64,000 bases of DNA from Desulfurellaceae bacterium bin18 (lineage in GTDB: Bacteria; Desulfobacterota; Binatia; Bin18): positions 47,605 through 111,604 of the forward strand of contig MPMI01000016.1 of assembly GCA_002238415.1 (NCBI GenBank), given 5' to 3'. Every line of letters begins with the position of its first letter. The first letter of the stretch is position 1. Shown one piece after another: positions 8,176 through 15,945 of the stretch. The notes below the pieces were generated by a model that saw only the letters and a program-made list of their open reading frames with translations, searched no databases and was not told where the DNA came from. The position numbers were made by a program, and so were the translations under genes.

Positions 8176-9453
8176 ATGCCCCCATATCTCACCCGCCGTC
8201 AATTCTTCAGCCTGGCCGGAAGCCTGCCTTTTGTCCGCCCGCTGACCGGCAGAGCGCGGGCGAATACCCAGGCCAGGGCCGTCGTCGTTGGCGGTGGTTT
8301 TGGCGGGGCGACCTGCGCAAAGTATTTACGCCTGGCCGACCCGAGCCTTGAGGTCACGCTGGTGACCCCCCAGCCTCAGTTTATCACCTGTCCATTCAGC
8401 AATGCAGCTTTGGTTGGTCTTCGCTCGCTCGCCTCGTTGACCTATACCTACCAACGGCTCCGGGAAGGCTATGGCGTACAAATTGCCCATGCCCAAGCAC
8501 AGGAGATTGATCCGACCACGCGGCGCCTCACCCTCTCTGACGACACTACTCTCACCTATGACAAACTTGTCTTATCCCCCGGTGTTGAACTGCGCTGGGA
8601 CGCAATAGAAGGTTACGACGCCGAAGCCAGTACGGTGTTCCCACACGCCTGGCAGGCGGGTTCGCAGACGCTGCTGCTACGCCGTCAACTGGAAGCCGTG
8701 CAGGATGGCGGGCTGGTGGTGGTGAGCGCGCCGGAGACGCCCTACCGCTGTCCGCCGGGGCCGTACGAACGGGCCAGTTTGATCGCCCACTATCTCAGAA
8801 CTCACAAGCCAAGATCGAAAGTCTTGCTGCTTGATGCCAAGGACAGTTTTACCAAGGACGGACTATTTCTAGCCGCGTGGGAGAGGCTGTATCCCGGCCT
8901 GCTCGAATGGGTACCGGGTGCCCAGGGCGGGCGGGTCACCCAGGTCGATACCCGCACCGGCATCGTCCACACGGAGTTTGACGAGTACAAACCAGCGGTG
9001 GCCAATATCATTGCCCCGCAGCGCGCGGCGGCGATTGCGCGGGCGGGCGGCCTCGACGCCGGCACGGGCTGGTGCCCCGTATACGGTGGCACATTCGAAT
9101 CCCGCATACACCCCAACATTCATATTATTGGCGACGCGGCTATCGCCAGCCCCATGCCCAAGTCCGCCTTTAGCGCCAATACTCAAGCCAAGGTCTGCGC
9201 CGCGGCCATTGTGGCTCTGCTCCGGGGCGAGCCGGTTGCCCCGCCGGCGTTGATGAATACCTGCTACAGCCTTGTTGCGCCTGATTACGGTATCTCTATT
9301 AGCGCTGTGTATGCCGTTGAAAACGATACGATTCAGGTTGTCCCAGGATCGAGCGGCACAAGCCCGCTTGACGCGCCGGGGACAACGCGCACGCTCGAAG
9401 CGGCCTACGCCCGCTCGTGGTACGCCAATATTACCGCCGATACGTTTGGGTAA
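8176..9453 (+). CDS. Flavocytochrome c sulfide dehydrogenase flavoprotein subunit (FccB/SoxF)
   Basis: 425 residues with a twin-arginine signal (LTRRQFFSLAG), a Rossmann FAD-binding motif (VVVGGGFGGATCAKYL) and a second FAD motif (IHIIGDAA). Cysteines in FITCPFSN, YRCPPGPYE and GTGWCPVYGG include those that form the redox-active disulfide in this family. The C-terminal ~70 residues match the FCSD flavin-binding domain. It oxidises sulfide or polysulfide in the periplasm and passes electrons to the small cytochrome encoded just upstream. The ATG has only a weak ribosome-binding site behind the hairpin repeat. The soxXA fusion follows 13 bases after the stop. Confidence 0.92.
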   Translation: MPPYLTRRQFFSLAGSLPFVRPLTGRARANTQARAVVVGGGFGGATCAKYLRLADPSLEVTLVTPQPQFITCPFSNAALVGLRSLASLTYTYQRLREGYGVQIAHAQAQEIDPTTRRLTLSDDTTLTYDKLVLSPGVELRWDAIEGYDAEASTVFPHAWQAGSQTLLLRRQLEAVQDGGLVVVSAPETPYRCPPGPYERASLIAHYLRTHKPRSKVLLLDAKDSFTKDGLFLAAWERLYPGLLEWVPGAQGGRVTQVDTRTGIVHTEFDEYKPAVANIIAPQRAAAIARAGGLDAGTGWCPVYGGTFESRIHPNIHIIGDAAIASPMPKSAFSANTQAKVCAAAIVALLRGEPVAPPALMNTCYSLVAPDYGISISAVYAVENDTIQVVPGSSGTSPLDAPGTTRTLEAAYARSWYANITADTFG

Positions 9454-9466
9454 AGGCGACGCTACG

Positions 9467-10759
9467 ATGCACGGAATCCATTGGAAAGCTTTTGTCATTC
9501 AGGTGTGGATCGGACTTCTGGTGCTGAGCGATCTCTGCGCCCAGGGGAATCAGCAACTCGACGGTTTGCAGACCCGGCATGAAGGGATTCCCACCCCGTT
9601 GACCGACCAGCCCGGTGATGCGGAGCGGGGACGGCATATTGTGCTCGACCGGGAGCGCGGCGATTGTGTGGTATGTCATGCCCTGCCGCAAAGAGTAAAC
9701 CTGTCTTCCAATAAGCAGGCAGATGTTGACAGGTTTACTCTTTTGCCCGAACGCCGCTTCCACGGCACGGTGGGACTGCCCTTGGACAACGTTGGGAATC
9801 GCCATACCGCCGCGGAGTTGCGCCTGCGACTGCTGGACCCCAAAGCGCTGAACCCCCGCTCCATCATGCCGGCGTATCATACCGTGGAAGGTCTGCATTC
9901 CGTACTCGAAGCCTACCGGGGCAAGCCGATCCTCACCGCGCAGGAAATTGAAGATGTTGTGGCCTATCTCCTGACGCTTCGTCAGGACGCTCCACAGGCT
10001 GCTGAGGCTCTCCAAACTCCGGGCAGTTCGCAGCACGAGACTTCCCCGTACAGCGTCGAAGGCCGTCGCTCCGGGTATACTTATCTGTCGGAGGAACACC
10101 GACAGTTACAGGACGACGCGTTTGGCAATCCGGGGATGTTATGGATCGAACGTGGGCACGATTTATGGGACCAGACCCAGGGCGACAGCCAACAGGCGTG
10201 TGCCGGTTGTCATGGAGACGCGGCAACAAGTATGCGCGGGGTGCGTACACGCTATCCGCAATTCGATCCACGCACAAAAAAACTCATCAATCTGGAGCAA
10301 CGGATTAACCGCTGTCGCACCGAGCAACTCCAGGCCGAAGCCTACCCGTATGAATCCGAAGCCCTGTTGGCGCTCAGCGCCTTTGTGAGTTTTCAGTCCC
10401 GCGGGCTGCCGCTGAACGTGGACATCACGGGGCCGGCCACGCCGTTTTTCGAGGCGGGTAAGGCGTCCTTCATGCGCCGCCGCGGCCAACTCAACATGAC
10501 GTGCAGCCATTGCCACGACGAGTACGCCGGGCAACGCCTGCGGGGTGAAGTCGTCAGCCAGGGACAGACCAACGGCTTCCCAGTCTATCGGCTGAGCTGG
10601 CAAACACTGGGATCGACACACCGCATGTTTGTCTGGTGCAACACCGCGATTCGTGCCCAACCCCTGGCCCACGGGGCGGACGACTACGTGAATCTGGAAT
10701 TGTATATGGCCTGGCGGGGTCGTGGCTTACCGGTAGAGACACCGGGCGTGCGCCGCTGA
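9467..10759 (+). CDS. soxXA: SoxX-SoxA fusion: L-cysteine S-thiosulfotransferase cytochrome in one chain
   Basis: 430 residues. After a hydrophobic leader (residues 8-25), residues ~48-172 match SoxX: haem motif CVVCH (67-71), then FHGTVGLPLDNVGNRH and the SIMPAYH Met ligand (Met134). Residues ~200-430 match SoxA: haem motifs CAGCH (245-249) and CSHCH (346-350), then FVWCN with the catalytic Cys391, and a terminal LYMAWRGRGLPVETPGVRR segment. Normally SoxX and SoxA are separate subunits of the enzyme that loads thiosulfate on SoxY. The ATG at 9467 follows AAAGGCGAC; the frame is open upstream but overlaps fccB. A decayed copy of the 3' end lies at 11516-11668. Confidence 0.9.
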   Translation: MHGIHWKAFVIQVWIGLLVLSDLCAQGNQQLDGLQTRHEGIPTPLTDQPGDAERGRHIVLDRERGDCVVCHALPQRVNLSSNKQADVDRFTLLPERRFHGTVGLPLDNVGNRHTAAELRLRLLDPKALNPRSIMPAYHTVEGLHSVLEAYRGKPILTAQEIEDVVAYLLTLRQDAPQAAEALQTPGSSQHETSPYSVEGRRSGYTYLSEEHRQLQDDAFGNPGMLWIERGHDLWDQTQGDSQQACAGCHGDAATSMRGVRTRYPQFDPRTKKLINLEQRINRCRTEQLQAEAYPYESEALLALSAFVSFQSRGLPLNVDITGPATPFFEAGKASFMRRRGQLNMTCSHCHDEYAGQRLRGEVVSQGQTNGFPVYRLSWQTLGSTHRMFVWCNTAIRAQPLAHGADDYVNLELYMAWRGRGLPVETPGVRR

Positions 10760-10795
10760 AGGGAGGGAGGAACTGAAGGCGTACTCTCCTTTCTT

Positions 10796-11137
10796 CTACG
10801 CAACGCTTTCTTCCATTGAGTCAGCAGGACGCCGGATGAGCGAGTATTGCCGAATTCTCTTCAGCTCCTTGGCCTCTGAGCGCTGGGCATAATACAGGTC
10901 CCAGCGGAGTTGAAGGTTAAGCCAGAAAGCGGCAGAAGTACCAAAGAACTTCGCTAAGCGCAGAGCCGTTCCCGGGCTTACGCCGCGTCGCCCTCGCACC
11001 AACTCGTTAACCCGCTGATATGGCACATGAAGCTTTGCTGCAAGCTCACGCTGGGTTAAGCCCATAGGGCGCAGGAATTCCTCCAGGAGCACTTCCCCCG
11101 GATGGGTTGGAGAGCGATGGGTTGGAATGCGAACCAT
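10796..11137 (-). CDS. higA: HigA-family antitoxin (helix-turn-helix)
   Basis: 113 residues. The N-terminus has the HigA signature PTHPGEVLLEEFLRPMGLTQRELA, running into an Xre-type helix-turn-helix (roughly residues 25-70) with SPGTALRLAKFFGTSAAFWLNLQ. It neutralises the HigB toxin and represses its own operon. It is downstream of the toxin gene on the minus strand with a 20-base gap, the typical higBA order. It ends 36 bases from the converging soxXA gene, so the pair was inserted right behind that operon. Confidence 0.92.
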   Translation of the reverse strand: MVRIPTHRSPTHPGEVLLEEFLRPMGLTQRELAAKLHVPYQRVNELVRGRRGVSPGTALRLAKFFGTSAAFWLNLQLRWDLYYAQRSEAKELKRIRQYSLIRRPADSMEESVA

Positions 11138-11157
11138 GTTTCCTCCCTTTGATAGCC

Positions 11158-11451
11158 TTAATGGTAGTCAGTGATCTCGACCTGTACCGGTCCTGTCTTT
11201 GTCCAAGTAAAACAAATCCGGTATTGCGCATTTATACGTATGCTATGCTGTCCCCTCCGGTCTCCCAAGAGCGCCTCTAAATAGTTGCCTGGGGGAACCT
11301 TCATTTCTTCGAGTGCTTCGGCTGAGTCAAGCTGATCAAGCTTACGACCTGCGACCTTCCAAAGTGAGAGAGGGCAACACTTCATTGCATTTTTCGTTCG
11401 TCTGCCGTTGAAGACATCTTCCGTTCCGGCGTTTTTGAACGACTGAATCAT
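11158..11451 (-). CDS. higB: HigB/RelE-family toxin (mRNA interferase)
   Basis: 97 residues beginning MIQSFKNAGTEDVFNG, the typical HigB start, and ending with the RelE-fold core GQHSIRINAQYRICFTW. These toxins cut mRNA on the ribosome. It pairs with the HigA antitoxin gene immediately downstream. The start region is preceded by inverted repeats that may be the HigA operator. Confidence 0.93.
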   Translation of the reverse strand: MIQSFKNAGTEDVFNGRRTKNAMKCCPLSLWKVAGRKLDQLDSAEALEEMKVPPGNYLEALLGDRRGQHSIRINAQYRICFTWTKTGPVQVEITDYH

Positions 11452-11457
11452 ATCAGC

Positions 11458-11501
11458 ATAGTAGCACGGTATCCATGCTATACTTGGGAGACAGCTACTA
11501 T
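11458..11501. promoter_or_regulatory. Putative higBA operator (inverted repeats)
   Basis: Just upstream of higB, an 8-base inverted repeat ATAGTAGC (11458-11465) / GCTACTAT (11494-11501) encloses a second shorter dyad around GGTATCCATGCTATAC. HigA antitoxins bind such dyads to autoregulate. Position and symmetry are seen; binding is inferred. Confidence 0.4.
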
Positions 11502-11515
11502 CCGAACTGTTAAAT

Positions 11516-11668
11516 GCTAGGATCGACGCACCGTATGTTTGCCTGTTGTAATACCGCGCCCCGCGCCCAACCTCTGGCCCATGGGGCCGAGACTACGTGA
11601 ATCTGGAACTCTACCTGGCCTGACGCGGTCGTGGCTCGCCGGTAGAGACACCGGGGGTGCGACGGTGA
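11516..11668 (+). pseudogene. Decayed second copy of the soxXA 3' end
   Basis: This stretch matches the last ~150 bases of the soxXA fusion (10608-10759) at roughly four of five positions, including the region encoding the active-site WCN, the HG.DDY segment and the terminal PVETPGVRR. It cannot be functional: the WCN codons have become CCN, one base is missing before the DYVNLELY block, and a Trp codon has become a stop. The divergence rules out a simple assembly duplicate. The higBA pair lies exactly between the intact gene end and this remnant. About 85 bases with nothing recognisable follow before the HEPN gene. Confidence 0.85.
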
Positions 11669-11754
11669 GGGAAGAATATGGAAAAGTATTAAGCGCGCAT
11701 AACTTGCTAAGGCGAAGCCATGACCCTTTATCCCTCGATATCTCTATAGCAGAG

Positions 11755-12375
11755 TTAACCTTTTATAACTGCAAGTAAGATGATCTGCGTCTTTCGACAA
11801 AACTGTTCCAATAGAAGTGGCGAGAAACGACTGGACAGTAACATTTTTCCGGGTGTTATAGCGTTAACATTCGCCCCATAGTAATTGCGCACCACTTCAT
11901 TGAACTTCTGTCTTGTCCCAACACTGCCGTGGGCAATGTGATTCCTCATTTTCCTCAAGTCGGAGATGAATTGCCCATGCCCAACAACCGTATGAATAAA
12001 GTGTTCCCTCGGTGAGAATAAGTATTCAAGGTTCTTCCTTATTTCTCTCGCCCTACCCCATCGAAGTTGAAATTTTTCTTTTGCTGGGTTTGGACGCTCG
12101 AAAGTACGCATCGCGTCTCGGGCACGCTCAAAGCCCTGAGTCGGATGGGGCCTCTGTAGTAGAGGAGAGGAACCATCACAATACTTCGCCCCACAAATTA
12201 ATCGACAGGCTGAGTCTTCAATAATTGCTTCAAATAAGGAATAGAGGCGGACGGTGATCATTTCAGCAACATATACACGTGGAAGACTATCAACGGACCG
12301 GATATGCGTCGCTAATGTCAACGCCGTTGCTGTAGTCTGGCGAATTTGATCAGCCTGTGTACGCAGTGTTGACAT
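11755..12375 (-). CDS. HEPN-domain protein (putative RNase), partner of DUF262 protein
   Basis: 206 residues, largely helical. The HEPN catalytic motif Rx4H is present as RNHIAH (Arg144, His149), preceded by a polar helix as in MAE_28990/MAE_18760-type HEPN proteins. HEPN domains of this kind are usually metal-independent RNases in toxin-antitoxin, abortive-infection and restriction systems. The gene begins two bases after the stop of the DUF262 gene, so the two are co-translated. Base composition is visibly AT-richer than the surrounding metabolic genes, suggesting recent transfer. The family call is by motif and context, so moderately sure. Confidence 0.7.
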   Translation of the reverse strand: MSTLRTQADQIRQTTATALTLATHIRSVDSLPRVYVAEMITVRLYSLFEAIIEDSACRLICGAKYCDGSSPLLQRPHPTQGFERARDAMRTFERPNPAKEKFQLRWGRAREIRKNLEYLFSPREHFIHTVVGHGQFISDLRKMRNHIAHGSVGTRQKFNEVVRNYYGANVNAITPGKMLLSSRFSPLLLEQFCRKTQIILLAVIKG

Positions 12376-12377
12376 CG

Positions 12378-13379
12378 CTAGTTCATAAATTTGCTAATAT
12401 AGCGACTACGCACTTTCCGACTGGCAATACGCTGCGTGCTTGCGCGACATGCTTCGTAGAATTCACTATCCGCCTTAGGGCGTTCATTCGGAGGCTTGTC
12501 AGAATTGAACCGAGCATCAATCTTACCGAGCGCATCTTCGAGTTTCCTTCCTTTAGCATGGGGATTTTCGTCAAGAACGAGAACCAAGGAAAAAAACACC
12601 GGTTTCCTGGAGAAAATCGTGTCACGAATTGTTGATGGCGATATTGATACGATACGAGAAAACACAGAATCAAGTCTCTTCTTTATATCCGACGCTTCCT
12701 GAAAATTTTCTTCGTTATCCGTATAAATCTTGTTAAGCTTTGAGTTTGAGAAGTCCGATAATCCCTCTAGCATGTTTAAGATGACATCAGAGATAAATTC
12801 GATTTCTTGCATTCTAGCAATATCGTTTGCGGTGAATATCTCCAGGTCTCTCCACAACGAGACACGAGAAGCAGCTTCATGGAGGCAGAACTGCTTAAAT
12901 TCTCCACTAAAATCTGCATTACGCTTCTCTTGATGGTTGAGTGTTTTTGCAACTGAATTCAAGCGTCCAAAAACCTCGATCACATCTGCGTCTGTTGCCT
13001 CCAGAAGCCAACCACCGGAAAGTTTTGTTGCACGAAACCTTTTCTTCTGGTCTGAGGAAAGTTCATCATATGTTACTTTTCTCTTGCGATCCGGGTGGAA
13101 GGCAGAAAAGTCTCCTTTGATATACTCAAGAACTGCTCGAATTCGTTGCTGCCCATCGACAACCTCTCTAAGGCTCTTATCCTGCTCAAGATCAACGTTG
13201 TGGCGAAAGTAAAGCGTTGGTACAGGCTTTTGCTCGAACAGAGTGTTAAGGAGGTAGGATTTCTGGGGCGTAGTCCACACGGAGCGACGTTGGTACCAAG
13301 GGCTTAGCTTAAGTTCTTGATGTTTTTCCCAGTTAATTAAGTCTTGGACGATGAGAGGTTCGTAATCAACACGGTCCAT
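12378..13379 (-). CDS. DUF262 (ParB/GmrS-like) domain protein
   Basis: 333 residues. The N-terminal half carries DUF262 signatures: YQRRSVWTTPQKSYLLNTLF (from about residue 29) and VVDGQQRI (DGQQR at 75-79), the motif that in GmrSD-type proteins binds or hydrolyses nucleotide. The C-terminal third (about 230-333) has no recognisable domain and ends in basic residues. DUF262 proteins occur in modified-DNA restriction (GmrSD, SspE, BrxU) and with HEPN nucleases. Here the partner is the HEPN protein encoded directly downstream. The pair is AT-rich and sits in an accessory island. Confidence 0.8.
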   Translation of the reverse strand: MDRVDYEPLIVQDLINWEKHQELKLSPWYQRRSVWTTPQKSYLLNTLFEQKPVPTLYFRHNVDLEQDKSLREVVDGQQRIRAVLEYIKGDFSAFHPDRKRKVTYDELSSDQKKRFRATKLSGGWLLEATDADVIEVFGRLNSVAKTLNHQEKRNADFSGEFKQFCLHEAASRVSLWRDLEIFTANDIARMQEIEFISDVILNMLEGLSDFSNSKLNKIYTDNEENFQEASDIKKRLDSVFSRIVSISPSTIRDTIFSRKPVFFSLVLVLDENPHAKGRKLEDALGKIDARFNSDKPPNERPKADSEFYEACRASTQRIASRKVRSRYISKFMN

Positions 13380-13538
13380 AATCTACTCCCTTCGACACTC
13401 AACAGCGAAGTTGGATAGAAGTCGGCCTCTAGGTTGCTTCAGTCAATGTACAGGTGGGGAAGCTCAATGTCTTCATGAGCCTTTAGAATACAGGTGTAAA
13501 ATTTTACTCCTCGTCTCCACCTTTATTTCACGCTGCCC

Positions 13539-14486
13539 TTACACCTCTCCTCGCGGTACCGGGATGCCCGGAATCTTCACCCGCATCCTGCCCATCTCAC
13601 CAAACGTGGTGATAAACAAGGTCTTCCAGTCATCATCCCCGAAACACATATTGGTGACATGTTTGCCGCCGCTCAGAATAGTCCCGAGATGTTTGCCTGA
13701 GGAACCCATGATCCAGATACCGCCAGGGCCGGAGCAGTAGACGTTCCCCTGCACATCGACCTTCATCCCGTCGGGTACGCCTGGCCGGGAGTCGGCGCTC
13801 ATATCGCAGAAGACGCGGTCGGTCGCCATGTTCAGCATGCCCGAGCCCCAGAGCGAATCGAGATCAAAAGCCCGGATATGTTTTTGCAGCGAATCGTTGA
13901 TGTAGAGAACCTTCTCGTCAACCGAAAAGGCCAGACCGTTAGGAAGCACAAAGTCGCGCACAAGCAGATTGATCTGCCCCAGGTCGGGTGAAACCCGGTA
14001 CACACCGGCAATGTCGAGTTCGGGCTGAACCCCCAGCGTCACCGGATCGGTGAAATAAATCGCCCCGTCGGATTTGACCACCACGTCATTGGGCCGGTTC
14101 AAACGCTGTCCACGATAATTATTCGCCGCAACGGTCAGGCTGCCATCAAGCTCTTCGCGGGTGACCTGACGGCTGGCATGCTCACAGGCGATGAGCCGGC
14201 CTTGACGGTCACGGGTTAGCCCGTTGGCATCATTCGTCGGCTCTTTGTAGAGCGTGACCCCCTCGCCCTCTTTCCATTTATAGCGCTTATTGGTGGCATT
14301 ATCGCTGAACAGCAGAAAGCCGCCTTCATCCCACCAGCCGCCGGCGTTCCACCACACCGGGCCTTCAGCGACGCCTCGGATCATGCCGTTTTCATCAAAC
14401 CCACCATAGCCTTCACCCAACCATTCAATTTCCTCGTTGAGAGCGACAATATCTTCAATCTCCGATGACATTTTCTCCACTGCCAT
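13539..14486 (-). CDS. SMP-30/gluconolactonase/LRE-family protein
   Basis: 315 residues forming a six-bladed beta-propeller by homology. Visible family segments are the GVAEGPVWW start, NDANGLTRDRQGRLIACEH, RLNRPNDVVVKSDGAIYFTDP and GVPDGMKVDVQGNVYCSGPGGIWI, which carry the metal-binding Glu, Asn and Asp residues. These enzymes hydrolyse lactones such as gluconolactone. The ATG follows AAAAGGAGGAG, a strong ribosome-binding site. It follows the pxpA gene by 14 bases on the same strand, so the two probably form an operon. Substrate unknown. Confidence 0.9.
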   Translation of the reverse strand: MAVEKMSSEIEDIVALNEEIEWLGEGYGGFDENGMIRGVAEGPVWWNAGGWWDEGGFLLFSDNATNKRYKWKEGEGVTLYKEPTNDANGLTRDRQGRLIACEHASRQVTREELDGSLTVAANNYRGQRLNRPNDVVVKSDGAIYFTDPVTLGVQPELDIAGVYRVSPDLGQINLLVRDFVLPNGLAFSVDEKVLYINDSLQKHIRAFDLDSLWGSGMLNMATDRVFCDMSADSRPGVPDGMKVDVQGNVYCSGPGGIWIMGSSGKHLGTILSGGKHVTNMCFGDDDWKTLFITTFGEMGRMRVKIPGIPVPRGEV

Positions 14487-14500
14487 CCGTTCTCCTCCTT

Positions 14501-15283
14501 TTAGCGACCGTTCGCAGCATGAAGCGCACTGCGGATCGTCACCCCCTCACGGGTCAGGGCCTCTCGCAGTGACTGCAGTATCTTCGGAGCCTGCATCAAC
14601 TCGCCCGATATAGCAATACTTTCTGCGTCAAGCGCGAGCTCTTTGCCACCCGTGGTCGTGACCTTCCCCTCGGTGACAACTCTCATAACGAGTCGTACTG
14701 CTTCTTCCACACTGTCCTCGCCGTGCCCGTACGTCAGGTCTCCATCATCCTTGTATCCTAACCCTGGGTAGAACTCTTTGACGACCCGCATCCCCAGTTG
14801 CTCGGCGACTTCCAGTACGGGGTAGCGCGGAAGCGCTGGTAGGTAGGCTACGATGTCCGGGTTCACCGCTTGAAATCCCTCAAGCATCGCTCGGGTATTC
14901 TCCTCGCTGAGCTGCGCCCACACGTAAAACGCACTATGCGGCTTGGCCGCCTCAAGCCGCAGTCCTGCTGCTTCGGCAAAGGCTTTCAGCGCCCCGAGTT
15001 GATACACAACATAATCCTTGCCCTCTTGGGGAGTGATATGCATAAGTCTCCGGCCGAAACCCAGCATATCGGGAAAGCCAGGATGGCCCCCGACTGTCAC
15101 ACCGTACTTCTTGGCACTCTCGACAGAGCGACGGACCCAGCTTGGATCGCCGGCGTGAAAGCCACACGCGATGTTGGCGTGGCTAATCCCCTGCATCACC
15201 TCCTCAGGCCGTCCCAGCACATAGTTCCCAAAGGATTCACCTACATCGCTGTTGAGATCAATCCACGTTCTCGTGGTGCTCAT
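14501..15283 (-). CDS. pxpA: 5-oxoprolinase subunit PxpA (LamB/YcsF family)
   Basis: 260 residues. The start motif DLNSDVGESFG, the IACGFHAGDP segment and GGHPGFPD with its metal- or substrate-binding residues are standard for the family. PxpA works with PxpB and PxpC to cleave 5-oxoproline at the cost of ATP; neither partner is in the window, though a fused eukaryote-type 5-oxoprolinase is at 20215. One usual motif, KPHGALYN, reads KPHSAFYV here. The ATG at 15283 has GGGAGG at the right distance; a TTG two codons upstream is less likely. Confidence 0.85.
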   Translation of the reverse strand: MSTTRTWIDLNSDVGESFGNYVLGRPEEVMQGISHANIACGFHAGDPSWVRRSVESAKKYGVTVGGHPGFPDMLGFGRRLMHITPQEGKDYVVYQLGALKAFAEAAGLRLEAAKPHSAFYVWAQLSEENTRAMLEGFQAVNPDIVAYLPALPRYPVLEVAEQLGMRVVKEFYPGLGYKDDGDLTYGHGEDSVEEAVRLVMRVVTEGKVTTTGGKELALDAESIAISGELMQAPKILQSLREALTREGVTIRSALHAANGR

Positions 15284-15369
15284 GCTCAAACCTCCCCGCC
15301 TGTCTTAGAAAAATCAGATGTTCCGTTTTGCCACGCCTGCCCGCACTCTCTACGCCGCCCGGACAGCAG

Positions 15370-15771
15370 TTACTCGAACTCCGAAGCTCCGGTTGCGGGC
15401 GGATATTCGTTCCACCACTCCCGGAATACTCGACACTGGCCACTCTCGGTCAGGGTGATCAAAAAGATCCCTTCCATTTTGACGGATTGCCCCGTCTGCA
15501 CGGATGCCATCGATGCCCACCAGCGCGCGAGGTAGCGCCCGTCTTCGGTCCTCGCAAGGGGTTCGTAACCGAACGTAATCCCGGCCTGATTCCCCTGGGT
15601 AGCCGTCTCCCAGGCGCGGCGGATCGCCGGCTGACCTGTGATCGGCTCGGCGAACGGACCCCAGACGTAGGTCCCGTCCTCGGTAAAGAGTGCTGCCGCG
15701 GCCTCCGGGTCCTGGTTCTCCCAGGCCCTGCCGTAGGCATCGAGCCAGACGTTGAGCGCCTCGAAACCCAT
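15370..15771 (-). CDS. SnoaL-like/NTF2-fold protein
   Basis: 133 residues with the NTF2-fold pattern WLDAYGRAWENQDPEAAAALFTEDGTYVWGPF, typical of SnoaL-like or SgcJ-like proteins. These small cone-shaped proteins act as isomerases, cyclases or hydrolases, or have no known role. The ATG at 15771 is preceded by AAAGGAGG; the frame is open upstream for another 280 codons but that part is antisense to the BtpA gene. It ends 86 bases from the start of pxpA on the same strand. Confidence 0.85.
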   Translation of the reverse strand: MGFEALNVWLDAYGRAWENQDPEAAAALFTEDGTYVWGPFAEPITGQPAIRRAWETATQGNQAGITFGYEPLARTEDGRYLARWWASMASVQTGQSVKMEGIFLITLTESGQCRVFREWWNEYPPATGASEFE

Positions 15772-15945
15772 AGGAACCTCCTTTGTACGGTTGAAGACCA
15801 TACATAGCGCCCAACGGCGGATTGTCCAGAGGCGGCACTGCCTGTTCGCCTGTGTGGCTTGACAGCGGCATGAGAAGCATTCCACAGTTGGGGCTACGCA
15901 CCGCGCGAGGCGTATATTCGGAGCAGAGAGTGGGGAGGGCCGACC

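Noticed and set aside
11507..11513. GTTAAAT core-like box before the soxXA remnant, sharing AATGCTAGG with 59469-59478
   Set aside because: A lone seven-base core and a nine-base match can occur by chance; no attC structure around either.
13397..13416. ACTCAAC and GTTGGAT boxes resembling integron core sites near the DUF262 start
   Set aside because: They fit RYYYAAC and GTTRRRY but are only six bases apart, with no room for L boxes or a central hairpin, so not an attC.
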